Assembly: GCA_022496805.1 (NCBI GenBank)
Contig: CM040094.1
Span: forward strand, 8,703,501 to 8,767,500
Direction: 5' to 3'
DNA length: 64,000 bases
From: Pohlia nutans
Taxonomy: Eukaryota; Streptophyta; Bryopsida; Bryales; Mniaceae
The first letter of the stretch is position 1. Each line of letters starts with the position of its first letter. Below the pieces are notes generated by a model. It worked only from the letters and a program-made list of their open reading frames with translations. It was not told the DNA's origin and did not search any database. Positions 43,074 through 55,075 of the stretch are shown here, in pieces. A program made the translations under genes and the position numbers.

Positions 43074-44440
43074 TTGCAGGCTTTTTGTTTTGGTACTATG
43101 GACAAAAATTCCAATAGTGAAAGTGAGTTGTATGTGTATTCTTTGAATAGTATTAGTAGTGGCAAAGATTTCATGGTAGAGATGGAAGAGGAGGCTTTAA
43201 TGATGTTTCAATGTGAGTGGGCATTGTCAAGTTCATTCAATTTGTTTCATCAAAATGAATGGTCGCTAGCATGTCTCTCACATCTTTGTGGAGATTTACA
43301 GATTGAAACTCCCTCCTCGTCCATGCAATCTACGCCATTGCTCTCCAAAGGTAACACAAGCTTCACTCCAAGAATTTGACAAACTTTGTTCTCTCATTAG
43401 AGTTATCCGCAAAGTGGTCTCAAGTAGGGTGACTGGACTATAGTTTTCAAAAAAAGAGGTTCAGTTCCCAATAAAAGTAGACATGTCAGTTGCCTGAAAA
43501 AAACTACAGGTCTGAAGTTTGGAGGCACCAAAAACGGTGCCTTTTAATTTCATGACCTCAGTTTTCTCGCCCTAGGAGAAAATAACTTTTGAGCTTTTAT
43601 TTAGACCCAGCCATGGGGTGAGCAGTGGGCAGACCTGGTAAGCAATGAGTGAGCTGTGAGCAGTGAGGTTTTTTTTAGACCCGGCCCTGCTGGCTAGCTG
43701 TTGGCTGCTACAAAAAGTTCCTTCCTCTATATTCAGAAAATCTCGCCTCCCCCTTTTCTGGTGGTGCATTTTTGTTTTACAAAAATCTTTTCTTTCTGCC
43801 TATGTAAAACAAGATGAATTTGCGGAAATCTCTATTGTACCTGTTATTATTGCCAATGTCCATAGTACTGGTGAAAATCGCATTTTGAGTAATCGTCCCC
43901 TTAAATTTTCACCTCATCAAGGCATTCTCAACTTTTTGCTCTATCTCAAGCATGACAACATTACAATTTTAGACATCTTCATGTGGAATTGGCCAAAGAG
44001 TACCATCAACAATGTAACTATTTTATATCATTGTGTATTAACGAAACGTTGCGTGATAAAATCAAGTGGCCAAATGAAACTGAGAAAGTAGAAGCAACCT
44101 CATATGTAGACTAGTTTCCAAGGTGCATTAGCATCATTGATGGCACATTGGTAAAGATTCAACGTTCATAGAAAGATGACAATCACAATTGTTACTTCAA
44201 CGGTGGAAAAAAGATGTGTTGCACTAATAATTTAGTAGTAGTAGATCATTTCAATCTTTTCATCTACGTGGAGGCCGATTTCCCAATGCATACCACGACA
44301 TCGACATGTTGCAGCGTTATGACTTTACAACTGAATGCCCTGATTATTTCACTCACCAGGATTATTAAACAAAACTATGAAGTCTTGAAAGGAAATCCTA
44401 AAGATCACCTAAATTCTTTAGCAAAATGGACTTGAATACG
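43074..44440 (+). pseudogene. PIF/Harbinger transposase pseudogene
   Basis: DDE_Tnp_4-type transposase remains. The N-terminal ORF (43074-43379) has MEEEALMMFQCEWALSSS. After an inserted MITE the frame continues with GILNFLLYLKHDNITILDIF and MWNWPKSTINNV (43920-44020). The catalytic region follows in shifted frames, SLMAHW/IDGTLVKIQ near 44140 and CTNNLVVVDHFNLFIYVE near 44222. A damaged FP.HTTTST block stands where a Harbinger transposase has FPGAYHDID. Several stops and at least two frameshifts make it non-functional. Terminal repeats were not identified. Confidence 0.6.
43400..43770. mobile_element. GAGTTATCC-type MITE inserted in the Harbinger pseudogene
   Basis: Begins GAGTTATCCGCAAAGTGG and is an inverted relative of 32940-33357 (shared GAGGTTCAGTT, GACATGTC, ACTACAGGTCTGAAGTTTG, GACCCGGCCCTGC). 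The right end is not clear. It separates the two parts of the Harbinger coding remains. Confidence 0.65.
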
Positions 44441-45970
44441 TATTGTACATCTAGAAACACTAGTAGAAATTCTGTGTTCGGATCAACAAAAAATCAACAA
44501 GAAAGCGTTGGTCTTGGCTGTTGATTTGGTCGCGTTGACTTGGGCATGATGTAACATGGTTTTGTTGATATTTTTTTGTTGATCTGGTCACAAAAAATAA
44601 AATAAAATAAAATAAAATAAAAATTTGCTGCCCGGATTTTTCGGGCAAGAAAATGTTCTTTGGTTGCTCGGATTTCTAGGGCAGCCCAACTTTATCACCA
44701 CGGTTGACAATCGGGTTTAGACTCGAGACCTCACATTTAACACTTAATGTTTAAACGGACTGTAGGAATTATAAGGAATTTGCCAATTTTAGCAAAGGAC
44801 TTTCAAACCTATACAGCTTTAGAAACGTACATTTGGACTTCAAGTCTTTAGGAAATTTGTAACGGAAATCACTACTTGTAAGGACTAAGGAATCGAGAAC
44901 GGACTTCTAGACTTTTGAACGGCCATTAAGCGCAATTAGAAACAATAAAAGAGTGGAATTGCCAACTAAGAAGGAACTTGGAACAATCTAAGTCTGAACA
45001 GGAATATGGGACTAGGAAAAATGTATTATCCAGAAGTTTAGCAAGGACAATGCAGCTCAAAGGAAACCAACAAGGAACAAGGAACAGGGAACACATTTCA
45101 ACAAGAACGTGGAAACTTTCACAATTCTTTGACGTGGCGACTACAACCGGAAAAGAAATTAAAATGTTCTGACGATTCTCAATGTAATGGAGGTACTCAA
45201 TCCTAAACCCCAAAAAGAACCTATTATCATGTTTTGAACTTTTTAAGAAAAGAAATACTTTCCATAAATCTAATCCTTTGCCAAATTAGTAATTGCCAAT
45301 CACAGAACATTGCCCAATATTCCTTCAAATGAAAGTGCTACTTCCTTCCCATACCCTACACATACTTAGAGTCTTTAAAGAGTGCGGCATGCAGTCAAAA
45401 TAATAATGTACGGTGACTCCAACTGTGTAACAGTTTCCAATGTCATTCCAAACAAGATTTTCTACCAAAATTTACATCATTATACATTGCAATTCCATGA
45501 AGGTAAGAAACGTATTCGTAGTAGCCTTCTTAGCAACTTCGGTCTTCTCTGCTTGAATGCACCCAAGAGCTTTCATCTTCCCTTCTTGTTTTCCAGTTGC
45601 CACTACCTGTCAAATACCCCAAGCCGCACACCATTCTGTAGAAAACGATACTTTGCACAGCGGAAAGACACAAAAAGTCTCATTTTTGGCAATTGTGTTC
45701 AAACACCAAGGATGATATGTATGCCCATATGGGGAAAATGCATGATTCCAAAACTTGTACTATGAACCACACACATGACACACATTGAGGGTGCAAATTG
45801 TTTGCATTGCATCAACAAGGTCATCTCCGATAGGCCTAGGATAACCCATAACCCCTAGTCCCTCTTTCATTCTTTGAAATTGCTCTCCCATGCTCTTCAA
45901 TACCTTCTCCAGGCATTCCACTCTCTCAAAAATGTCCTCAAAACATTTTCGGCATTCTTCAAAACTCCTC
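44441..45970. other. Intergenic, no gene recognised
   Basis: Contains an AAAAT microsatellite at about 44589-44622. The stretch 45540-45850 on the minus strand may be the decayed end of the coding region described at 45972-46970, with scattered cysteines (CVMCVVHS), but stops interrupt it. Confidence 0.35.
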
Positions 45971-45971
45971 T

Positions 45972-46970
45972 CTAAGCTCTCTTTTTAAAACAACAATTGT
46001 CAAGCATCTGCAAACAATGTTTTTCTATTTTTTCTTCCATCGATAGAGCAAATAGGTCCCTTTCATGTTTTTTTTTTTTGAGGGTTTCTTCCAAGGAATC
46101 CACCTTACCCGCCAACTGAGGATCAATATGACCACTGACCTGAATTTGAGAGAGGGCTGCATTGTCCTTCTCAATATGTTGTGCGAAGAACATCAACGTA
46201 GACCTTTGTTTTTTAACATTCTGCACACTCATTTCGTGCATAACTTGCCTATCACTAAACTCAAGGCGCGCCCTCCTCAACTCTCCCTCGACTCCTGATT
46301 GTTTTTGAAGGCTCTGTTCCATTCATACGTTAAAGACTTTAAGGTACTCGGTTTTTCCCTCTAATACGGCCTGCATTCCGAGTACCTCTGCCTCTCACCA
46401 ATGCGGCAATGACCCACCTTTCCGCATTGATTTTCCCCGGAAACCCGCACCTCCACTCTCAACCTTTATAGCCTTTTAATAAGGCAGCAGGTTCTCTTTG
46501 ATGTCGGCTATCGCCAATCGTTTGGACCCTAGATCCCGCGACCTCACACTCTGCTTGCAAGACCGACTCTCAACCTTCACCTCCATATTTGACAATTTTT
46601 TCTGCGCTACTTGTGCTCTATGTAGTTTTGAGTACGTTGCAAAGGCAACCCAATTTAGCTTGCGATTAGGGCCGGACTCAACAATCAACGCTCGTGCAAA
46701 TTTTTGTGGGATTTCGTTTTTTGTCACCTCCTCAGTATCGTAAACCTTGCAATATAGGTCAACAATTTGAGCAGCAACAGCCGGTGTGGTATGGTTCATA
46801 AACTTCAACCCAGATTTGGAGGACATAGGACCAAACACCTCACACATTTTTGACTTTGGCGTCTCTTTCCTACAGAGACCTAAAACGTCCTTGCCAAAAT
46901 CCCTCAACCCATATTGTTTGTGGAACCAAGCAGCATCTTGGACGACATCCATTGAATGTAATTCTACCAC
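45972..46970 (-). pseudogene. Unidentified decayed coding region with coiled-coil
   Basis: Two open stretches on the minus strand, 46970-46476 (164 codons, begins MVELHSMDVVQDAAWFHKQY) and 46322-45972 (116 codons). The reading between them is interrupted by stops. The second has a Glu/Lys/Gln-rich heptad-like stretch (VEGELRRARLEFSDRQV, DSLEETLKKKKHERD) expected to form a coiled coil. No domain or family is recognised. Its location between decayed Harbinger and Tc1 copies suggests another mobile-element gene, but a dead host gene is possible. Confidence 0.4.
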
Positions 46971-47656
46971 AGACTCACACGAGTGAACTTGTTGACATGC
47001 AACAACGAGTAAAGAGGGCCTATAATTGAAGATGACGCTGTAAATAGTGGGATTGTAATCCTAACAAACAACTTATTGAACGTATTTTGAACACGTAAAC
47101 TATGCACGCAGCCGTGGCGCTCAAATTTTAGTGCGCAAACCCAAACTTTGAAAATCGCGCACAAGGCGTACTCTACGGTGGGTCCTCGTTTTGTGCCTCC
47201 ATATAGTCATGAACACATGACAAACTTACATTCGCCTCCAGAAAAAACTAGCGGGAGTTCAAGAAACTCATGATAACCTATGTGGACATGTACAGCAACC
47301 GGGAAATCTTCCTTCGCTAAAAGAAATTAGAACACTCTTTTGCAGGCCGAGGGGTACCCCAATTGTGACGGTACCCTACAACAAAATCAATGAAGAGAGA
47401 GACGTGAGTAGAAGTTTATGTTGAAACAAGAATTCCTTGAACGAAGTATGTTCAGGATCAGTAGAGCTTATTGATGGCTTGATATGGGTACCGCCTCCAA
47501 AAATAGTATGATTTTGAGAAATGTCATTTTGGTAAGAAAAAAACATTAAAAATTTACAAAAATTAGAGTGTTATAGACACCATAGCTACAATTATATACA
47601 TGGTGTTGAAGACGGAATATCTAGCATACATAAAATGAATTAGATATAAGTCACAC

Positions 47657-47921
47657 TACCGTAACACCATAGCAGGTTCGCCACCTAGTGAACGAATATT
47701 TATTTTTTTGAAAAAATAAGGTTTGCCTGTCAAAAACTAAATTTCTCAATTTTTGTTTTTAGCAAAAAAATCAGCAAAAATGACCTTAAATATTAGAAAT
47801 AAAAAAATATTGCAAAAATTAATTTATTCTGTTTTCGTTTTTCTGTCTTCAAAATTTTCTAATTTCTACGTTTTTTATTTTTAGAATTATTTTAGGACGA
47901 ACCTGCTATGGTACTACGGTA
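47657..47921. mobile_element. MITE with 24-bp inverted repeats and TA flanks
   Basis: The left end TACCGTAACACCATAGCAGG and the complement of the right end, TACCGTAGTACCATAGCAGG, continue with TTCG, two mismatches in 24. TA at both ends indicates Tc1/mariner-type insertion. It sits just upstream of the Tc1-like pseudogene at 47958, but the two need not be related. Confidence 0.85.
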
Positions 47922-47957
47922 TATGAGACACGTAAAAGTGGTACCCTTATTGAGCCA

Positions 47958-48640
47958 TTCCCCAAGGTTTATGAACTAGTTTTGTCTTCTAAAAACGTCA
48001 AGGATAGATGGGATTTTGCCAGAGCATACAAAGATTGGACAATTAGTAATAAGGAGAGGGTTGTTTTTAGTGATGAGACAAAGATCAATTGTTTCAACTT
48101 TGATGGGAGGACTTGGTGTTGGGTTTGTGATAAAATATTAAGCCTTTCAGCTCATGTTGTTAAACAAACAATGAAGCATGGTGGAGGTTTAATCATGTTT
48201 TAGAGTTGTTTAACATTATTCAAAAGGAGTAGGTATTGTGTACAAGATAGATTGGAGGATGAAAGCTACAAAATATTTGAAATTGTTGCAAGAGGAATTG
48301 TTCTCTACATAGATTAATTTTGACTTTGATCTAAATGAAATCATTTTTCAACAAGACATTGCTCATATGCACACAACTAGAATTGTTAAGGAGTGGTTTT
48401 GGAAGCAACGTTGTGATGTTATGGAGTAGCATGTACAATCTCCTAACCTCAATCCGTTGAACAAGAGTGGGCCTTCTTAAAATGGGGATTGAATTCCTAT
48501 CCTACTGCTCCAAAGAATCTTCATGAGTTGTAAAAACATGCGCAAAATGTCTACCTTTGCATTAGTGTAGATGAGTGTAGAAACTAGCCAATCCACCAAT
48601 GACATAGAAAGGAATTTTTTTTGCCCAACGTTCTAGATAA
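47958..48640 (+). pseudogene. Tc1-type (DD34E) transposase pseudogene
   Basis: Clear remains of a Tc1-like transposase: DRWDFARAYKDWT, VVFSDETKINCFNFDGRTWCW (first catalytic Asp in SDETKI), HGGGLIMF, then in shifted frames NEIIFQQDIAH (second Asp), VQSPNLNPL (near the catalytic Glu) and APKNLHELWKHAQNVY. The N-terminal helix-turn-helix half was not found. Several stops and frameshifts make it dead. The motif style is that of fungal and animal Tc1 elements rather than the usual plant mariner-like (DD39D) transposases. Confidence 0.75.
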
Positions 48641-48732
48641 ATCTAGAGAACACAATTTCAGTATGTAATATGTTCCTCTAAATACTGTAGCTTCAACATT
48701 AGAGCTCAAGCAATTCATCTCTTTTTCTAACA

Positions 48733-48908
48733 CAATGCTACACCAAAATCACCATATATTGTACACCACAATATTTACGAGAGGCTTTACTAATAATTAT
48801 TTTTTCAAAATAGTGATAAAATTCATCCAAATTGGATGAACTTTTGTTCAAATGGATGAATGTACCCACGCCATTCACCCACCCACAGTATATGGTGATT
48901 TCGGTATA
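48733..48908. mobile_element. MITE, about 175 bp, same family as 4266-4450
   Basis: Ends ACACCAAAATCACCATATA (left) and the complement of ATACCGAAATCACCATATA (right), with T/A flanks. The interior has inverted ATTCATCC/GGATGAAT blocks as in the copy near the zinc-finger region. Confidence 0.75.
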
Positions 48909-48909
48909 C

Positions 48910-49744
48910 TAGATGAATTAGAACGTCCCACAAATTCACATCACTACTGGTAAATTGCTGTGGTGCTGTAGTTTTAATCAGAGTACCAGGTCAACAAAAT
49001 CTTGAAAGTGAGGAGAAGCCCTGTTGTCATAATACAGATTCATCTGAGTGAACCTGTAACCAGCTTCTTTGCCAAAAGAAGGGCTGATAAACAACTTGCT
49101 CTGACAAAGGTATCATATATTAATTTCAATTATCTGGATAACCTGTTGGGATAATGACAAGATGAGTGGCATTGTTTGTGGAAATTGTCAAAGCATATGC
49201 AAACAAGTAGTAGAACCTTAACACGTCGCAAAACATTCAAGCAAGATAGTGAAGTCTTTTTGAGAAAATAACCTTTAAGGAGTAAGCAAATACAAAGACT
49301 CATCAGTTCCATGCCTGAGACAAGGAGACTAAAAGCGAGTCAAACCGGCAACCAACGCAGTATTGCTAATAGTCATACATAGATGACAAAATGAAACGAC
49401 TTTGTACTTACATGAAATAAATGGGTCAACAGAGCTCGAGTGGAAAAGCTTGGATTCATCCCGAAAAAATGAACGCCGTCACTTTTGGTCCAATACTTTA
49501 AGAGCGATACTAGCATGGTTGTCTTGCAATGTGAAACCCATGTTTGTCAGGAGTCTCATCAAACTGCAGAATTTTGAGTTCCAGTGGAGCCAAAGCCTGT
49601 TACGCCTTGATTCTGACCACAAATGCACCTACACGAATGCATGCACCGCAATAACCCCCGTAAGTACTGAGATTCCATTCCATATGTTGAAAATGTTCTA
49701 GTCTCATAAATTAATCAGAAAACGACAGCAATACAAAGGAATAT
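48910..49744. other. Intergenic, no gene seen
   Basis: No coding exon recognised with confidence. This is downstream flank of the TRAPPC6 gene. Confidence 0.3.
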
Positions 49745-50042
49745 TAACCCCTAAACGTACCAACCCTCTCAACAGAAGTAGATTCTAGCCTCAAAAGTAG
49801 ATATAAGCATGGCTCAGATGTACATGAGGTGTACATGAGAAGACCATTGCAAGCATAAAATCTACCCAATAAATTAGACATACTTGTAGTTGGAGGCCAA
49901 GAGATTTATTGCAATTGGTAAAGAATTTAATAGACTTTCAAAGATGACTTGGATGAAAATCATCTAAGGTTGTATGAGAAAGTTACAAGGCTTCAAATAT
50001 GTTCATGATCCAGTTTCTGGACACTGGGACGTTTAGGGGTTA
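49745..50042 (+). mobile_element. TAACCCC-family MITE, short form, 298 bp
   Basis: Ends TAACCCCTAAACGTACC and the complement of TAACCCCTAAACGTCCCAG. Its right end closely matches that of the 8603-9188 copy (CCAGTTTCTGGAC). It is an internally shortened member of the family. Confidence 0.85.
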
Positions 50043-50246
50043 ACTTGGGACCATGTGAACTAAGGTAAATCACCCTATTTGTGCCACAATTTGGAACTCA
50101 CCCTACATGTGCCACTATGTACTAGTAGTGTACACATCAAAATTTTAAATGTAAGACACTGATCACAAAGTGGCACAAATAGGGTGCCTTAGCGTTTTGC
50201 GGGCAACGACAATCAAAATACTCTTTCAACTCGCTACCAGCTATTA

Positions 50247-50526
50247 GAGTTAACTGAAAAGTACTTCATCTAACCTCACTTTTGACTCTACTCTTTTAAG
50301 CTATACTTGGGTGTTATAGTGTCTTGTCATATATTGTCCCCTTGTGAGCCATGGACTTGAAGCTTTGGTGGAAGGTGTGAAAGCTAATGGAGAATAATGG
50401 CATGGCCTTATTTTAGATTGTCTCAAAACTCGACATAGACTAGTTTTTGGTGTATTTTTGTTTCAATGTGAGTTCAACATGAGTTTGTCAAAACTTTCCT
50501 CTTTGGGCTGACTTTTCGGTTAACTC
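50247..50526. mobile_element. MITE with GAGTTAAC ends, 280 bp, next to TRAPPC6 stop
   Basis: Terminal repeats GAGTTAACTGAAAAGT and GAGTTAACCGAAAAGTC, one mismatch over 16. It ends 13 bp before the last base of the TRAPPC6 stop codon, so it forms much of that gene's 3' UTR or near flank. T/A-rich triplets flank it, as expected of Harbinger-type insertion, but the duplication is not exact. Confidence 0.8.
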
Positions 50527-50539
50527 TATTGCCTCCTGC

Positions 50540-52825
50540 CTACTCAACTCTTTCTAGAATTACAATACTGAACTTACATGCTGGCAATGTGGTCACTTCG
50601 GCAGAGACCGCACATGGCACCCCAAGGTTCGTCAAAGCACCGCGGATGAGACCGCAAGGGAAGTAGAGATATTGCCCTGCAGCTTGTGATGCACGCGCCA
50701 CATTTGCAGCCACGGCTGTCTCATTCGGGGTTCCAGTAGGAGGCAGAGAGTCTACTGAGATACGAGTGAGCCATCTGAAACGGTTGTCCTGCAATACAAA
50801 CACTCCCTACACAGCAGCAAATTCATTCCTTAGTAATCCCTAAAGGACCAAGGATACTCATGGTTTTAAAATGTCAAAACCAATCATGGGAAAATAGAAT
50901 TCAGATGGGACCAAATTTTACATCACAGGAATCAGTCAAGAACATTGCATGTGTTGATTAACCCCTAAACATTCTCACCCTTTTCATATTTGGCAGTTTT
51001 TCAAAGATGCATTATAAAATGCAACTAATAGGGATATTTTTCAAGTTGATGAATGATTAAAAGTTGTACATTACGCATTTTAGATTCTATCCATACGGTT
51101 AGATTTGCAATTGCTATCACCAATATTTGTGTATTCAATTTCAAACTTAAAATTTAACAATCTTTTGTAATATGATTACAAATAAGACATTGACAATTTA
51201 ATAATGAAATTTATTGTGATGGGTTGAAATGTAATACTCTAAGTGTAGTGATTTTTGGAGATTTTTTGGTTGCTTAATTTTAGTAGTTGACTTTTTCAAC
51301 AGCATTTTTAAACTAAAATTTGCAAAATTTTGGGTGGAACACTACAACATGAAATGAGGAATAAAAATTTCACAAATCATCCCTTTCTAATCAGATCACA
51401 CATGCTCGAAGCTAACTTTCCATAAAAGTTTCAATAAAAAATCCACACTGCAAAAAGTGCATAATGGATGAGAAAATGGACTTCAAATCCGTAGATCATG
51501 CAAAATATGCATAAATGGGCGGTTAGGGGTGAAAAATTAAAAAATTAGAGCAAAAGGAAGTCCACATTGAACCTCCTCAAAACTGTAAGAAAAATATGAG
51601 GCCCAATTCAGGCTTACGGGGTAACAGCCCATACAATTCAAAGGACTACGCTAAACGTTTCATTGTGCCAGCTCTATAATCATCTTTTCACGACACAATA
51701 GCAATAGAATGCCTAACGAGCCACAAAACCCAAGCTTGAAACATGGTGAGAACATACTTTATGGTTTGTCTTCAGATTGTCGACCTGCTTTTTGAATACC
51801 TCCGCCCAAAAATCCTTGCAAATGAATTTGATGCTTTCTAGATGGTCGGTAAACCGTGGTCTTTCCCTTGTGTACCTTCACAAAACAAACCCTCAAGTTC
51901 TAGAGACAGCTACGTAATTCAATCAGTGGCAATAAATCTCCCACAAAATACGATCATACGAAATATAATCTTTACCAAGGAGCCTAAAGAAATTCGAATT
52001 CGACCAACCTAAACCCTAGCCATATCCAAGTTATCCACGTTCAGTGTCCAGATTTTTTTCTCCTCAAATGAAGACTAAAACCTCATTTTAGTGCACAAAT
52101 TCAGACTAAACTTTAGGTTTAGGTCTTCTCTTGGAAAGAGAAACTTGATCTCCTATAATGACCCCTCTTACTCATCTATTCACACACGTAGTTGGAATTC
52201 TTAGTAAGCTAAATGTCTATGGCCACCGATCTTCAAAAGCAAATGGAATTCTCTACTGTCACTAACAACCTCACTTTCAATTGCATAAGAAATTCATGCA
52301 TAGAAAACTTAAACCCTAAGCGTCTGATATGGCCATCTGCATCACGGTAGCGTTTTCTCATCTTACCTCGGTTTTCTGATTGCAATACATCATTGCAAAG
52401 CTCTTGTTCTATACTACAAGATCAACGGTATCGTGTCAAACTGAAGTCATTTTCACACAAACAGATGCTTTCCAGCAGGAAGTCCAATTTTCCTACACTA
52501 CAGAAGATACACAGTGGACACTTAGGGTTTATTTTCAACGGCACTTGGCTCTTGTATATCACTGCTGCACTATACTGATCTCCCAAAAATCACACTACTT
52601 CAAATGTTTAAAATGCTTGAATAGTATTCTCTACCGAGAATGAAAAAGAAGAAAAAAGAAATACCTCTCTGCAAGCTGAAGTCCAACCTGGTAGCCGATA
52701 GCCTCGATGCGTCGACCCGCGAGCTCGGGCTTCGTCGGATGCAAACGCTTGCAGTACGTTGCCACAAGCTCCAAATTCAAGCTGTCCACACAGCTCTCTG
52801 CCACTTCCCTCGTACCCCCCGGCAT
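50540..52825 (-). CDS. TRAPPC6: TRAPP complex subunit TRAPPC6 (Trs33), three exons
   Basis: Subunit of the TRAPP tethering and Rab-activating complexes in ER-Golgi and later membrane traffic. Exons are 52825-52665, 51875-51758 and 50806-50540; phases 2 and 0 close exactly, giving 181 residues, within the usual family length. Exon 1 encodes [19 protein letters not shown] and [18 protein letters not shown]. Exon 2 gives [19 protein letters not shown] and [12 protein letters not shown]. Exon 3 gives [15 protein letters not shown] and [19 protein letters not shown]. These are hallmark blocks of Bet3-family TRAPPC6. No defects. A TAACCCC MITE lies in intron 2 and a GAGTTAAC MITE right after the stop. 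Confidence 0.95.
50959..51532 (+). mobile_element. TAACCCC-family MITE in TRAPPC6 intron 2
   Basis: 574 bp; left end TAACCCCTAAACATTCTCAC, right end GGTTAGGGGTGA (degenerate). Closely related to 40465-41037 along its length. It lies wholly within the intron between TRAPPC6 exons 2 and 3. Confidence 0.82.
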
Positions 52826-53325
52826 TTTGCTCACCGGTCCGAACCACTATGTGACTAAACAAAAAAAATTCAAGGACAACTTTACCGCTCAATTCACTAC
52901 GATTAAGGATTTCGAAAAGGCAATTGATCGAAACCTAAAAACGAAAGTTCTGATTCATACTCGTTCAAAACCTAAGTCATAAGATTCAATTACATATTCT
53001 CCAGACACTCGTTCTAAACCTTATTGTAATAAGACGTAATGCGAAAGTAGTGAGGGAATGGCTATGGCGTCAAATCGAAGACGTGCAACAAAATTATTGC
53101 AACAGAGAGACGAAGGTCTCTTCTCCGATCGGAGTGAAACAGAGCACGGGTCGATCCTTGTCATCCTTGTTCGTAATATCATCCGTTCGTTTTAACTCTT
53201 AGCTTCTAAAGGACCAAGAAATCCAAAGTGGACCTCGTTCTTTTCTTTTAGCATTTTAGAGTAGATTCTATACGTATGTTCCCATTTGGCTTTAGAGGTG
53301 GTCTTAGAAGGCGGTCTTACCTCGT

Positions 53326-54183
53326 TAACCCTTAACTTTCTGAACCATTTTGAACGCGTTTTGGACCCTGATTTTTTCGGTTAGGGATACATGTTGCTCA
53401 AACTTATGTAGTTCACTTTTTTACAAAATCAACCGTAAGATCTTGTAGATATGCAAGTCACCTTCATCTTTACTAAGTTTGGTGTCAATCCGAGTTATAG
53501 GTTGCTTGGATGGGAAATAAAAGTGAAGGGTACTTCAAGAATTCATTCTCACTGCTAAAAATGAGCTTTGACCAACTCTCTTGGGCACATACTATTTTAG
53601 AAAGTTGGCATCTTCTTTTCATTCTGAAGATAATCAAGTTCCCTTAGCATGACAACAAGTTTTGTATTTTTAGGATAAAAAATGAGTGAGAAAGAGGCCT
53701 TGACATGACATCCACTTTTTACTAGTTTATTTATGACTTTGAGAGAAATTTTACAATTTCCTACAAATCTGATCTTCCATTGCAAAATCGGACACGGTAG
53801 GTTGAAAGTACACAAAATAACACATATAGTAGGAAAAAGAATATTGGAAAAAAGATGAAATCCAAGTGCAAGATTTGCATTTTAGTAGCTACACCCACCC
53901 ACAAGCCGCCATGCCCAACTGGAACACGTAGCAGCTCGTCATCCGCCCGTCACTCTTTTCAGCTGACTTTTCTTCCTCGGTTTTGTGACCACCCAGCACT
54001 TGTGGATTTTTGTAAAATTGACAATGTGCATTTCTCCAAATCAGACTACACCATTGGATAGCTAACTCGTTTCTATACAAAATTGGCCCAAATTTTGAAT
54101 CATTCGAGCACTCTTTCCTCAAGATATTTTCAGTCCTAAAAATAGCGCAACCCATTTTGGGTCGCCAAGGAAGTTAAGGGTTA
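53326..54183. mobile_element. Diverged TAACCC-type MITE, 858 bp
   Basis: Ends TAACCCTTAACTTTC and the complement of TAACCCTTAACTTCC form a roughly 15-bp inverted repeat. It is longer than, and diverged from, the TAACCCC family. The phrase AAGGCGGTCTT occurs just outside both ends, though not directly adjacent. No protein recognised inside. Confidence 0.6.
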
Positions 54184-54533
54184 ATAAATTAAGGCGGTCT
54201 TTTCCAAAATTGAAAATATTCCCAAGTTTTAAACACTTAAGAATGTTCTTAACTAATATGGCTCTTGGGAGGCCATTATATAATCCGGCTACACCTTTCT
54301 GAACCTCATTGATGACACATTTTCTAAAAAGAAGGTATTCCTCCCCAAATTGTGGAGGTGTTAAGTTTTTTATTCACATTCATTGCAAAGGCCGGGTGGG
54401 AACGGGCCTTATGTGAATTTTTTTTCTTTTTTTCTTTTTTTTGGCTTTGTACTCCTATTTATCTTGACTGTAATATAACCACGATGTATTGTCTTTGACT
54501 ACACTTGGTTTTTTGCAGTTAAACAGTACTAGC
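54184..54533. other. Intergenic, no gene seen
   Basis: Pyrimidine-rich tract near 54417-54441; no coding exon. Confidence 0.35.
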
Positions 54534-55075
54534 TTTGGCTTGCTTTAATTTAGCGCCTAATGATTATCAAGTTAATGGACCAGAGTTGTTTGGCTTTCTT
54601 TCAACCATGTCACTAACTTACCTAAGTAGTTGAGTTTTCTACCAAGTTAGTGAATGTCTTGATTATGTTGGCTTGTTTTAATTTAGCGCCATATGACTAT
54701 CAAGTTAATGGACCAAAGTTGTTTGGCCTTCTTTCAACCATGTCACTAACTTACCTAAGTAGTTAAGTTTTCTACCCAGTTAGTGAGATGTCTTGATTTT
54801 GTTGGCTTGCTTTAATTTAGCGCCATATGACTATCAAGTTAATGGACCAAAGTTGCTTGGCCTTCTTTCAACCATGTCACTAACTTACCTAAGTAGTTAA
54901 GTTTTCTACCCAGTTAGTGAGATGTCTTGATTTTGTTGGCTTGCTTTAATTTAGCGCCATATGACTATCAAGTTAATAGACCAGAGTTGTTTGGCCTTCT
55001 TCCAACCATGTCACTAACTTACCTGAGTAGTTGAGTTTTCTACCCAGTTAGTGAATTGTTGTAATTATGTTGGCT
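54534..55075. repeat. 138-bp tandem repeat, four copies
   Basis: Units start with TTGGCTTG(C/T)TTTAATTTAGC at about 54534, 54668, 54808 and 54946. They run through TATCAAGTTAATGGACCA, TTTCAACCATGTCACTAACT and TTTTCTACC(A/C)AGTTAGTGA. The middle copies are nearly identical, the first and last more diverged, a normal pattern for unequal exchange. Confidence 0.92.

Noticed and set aside
53326..54183. piggyBac origin for the TTAACCC-ended elements
   Set aside because: TTAA at the ends first suggested piggyBac, but the best copy (8603-9188) has a 9-bp duplication outside TAACCCC.
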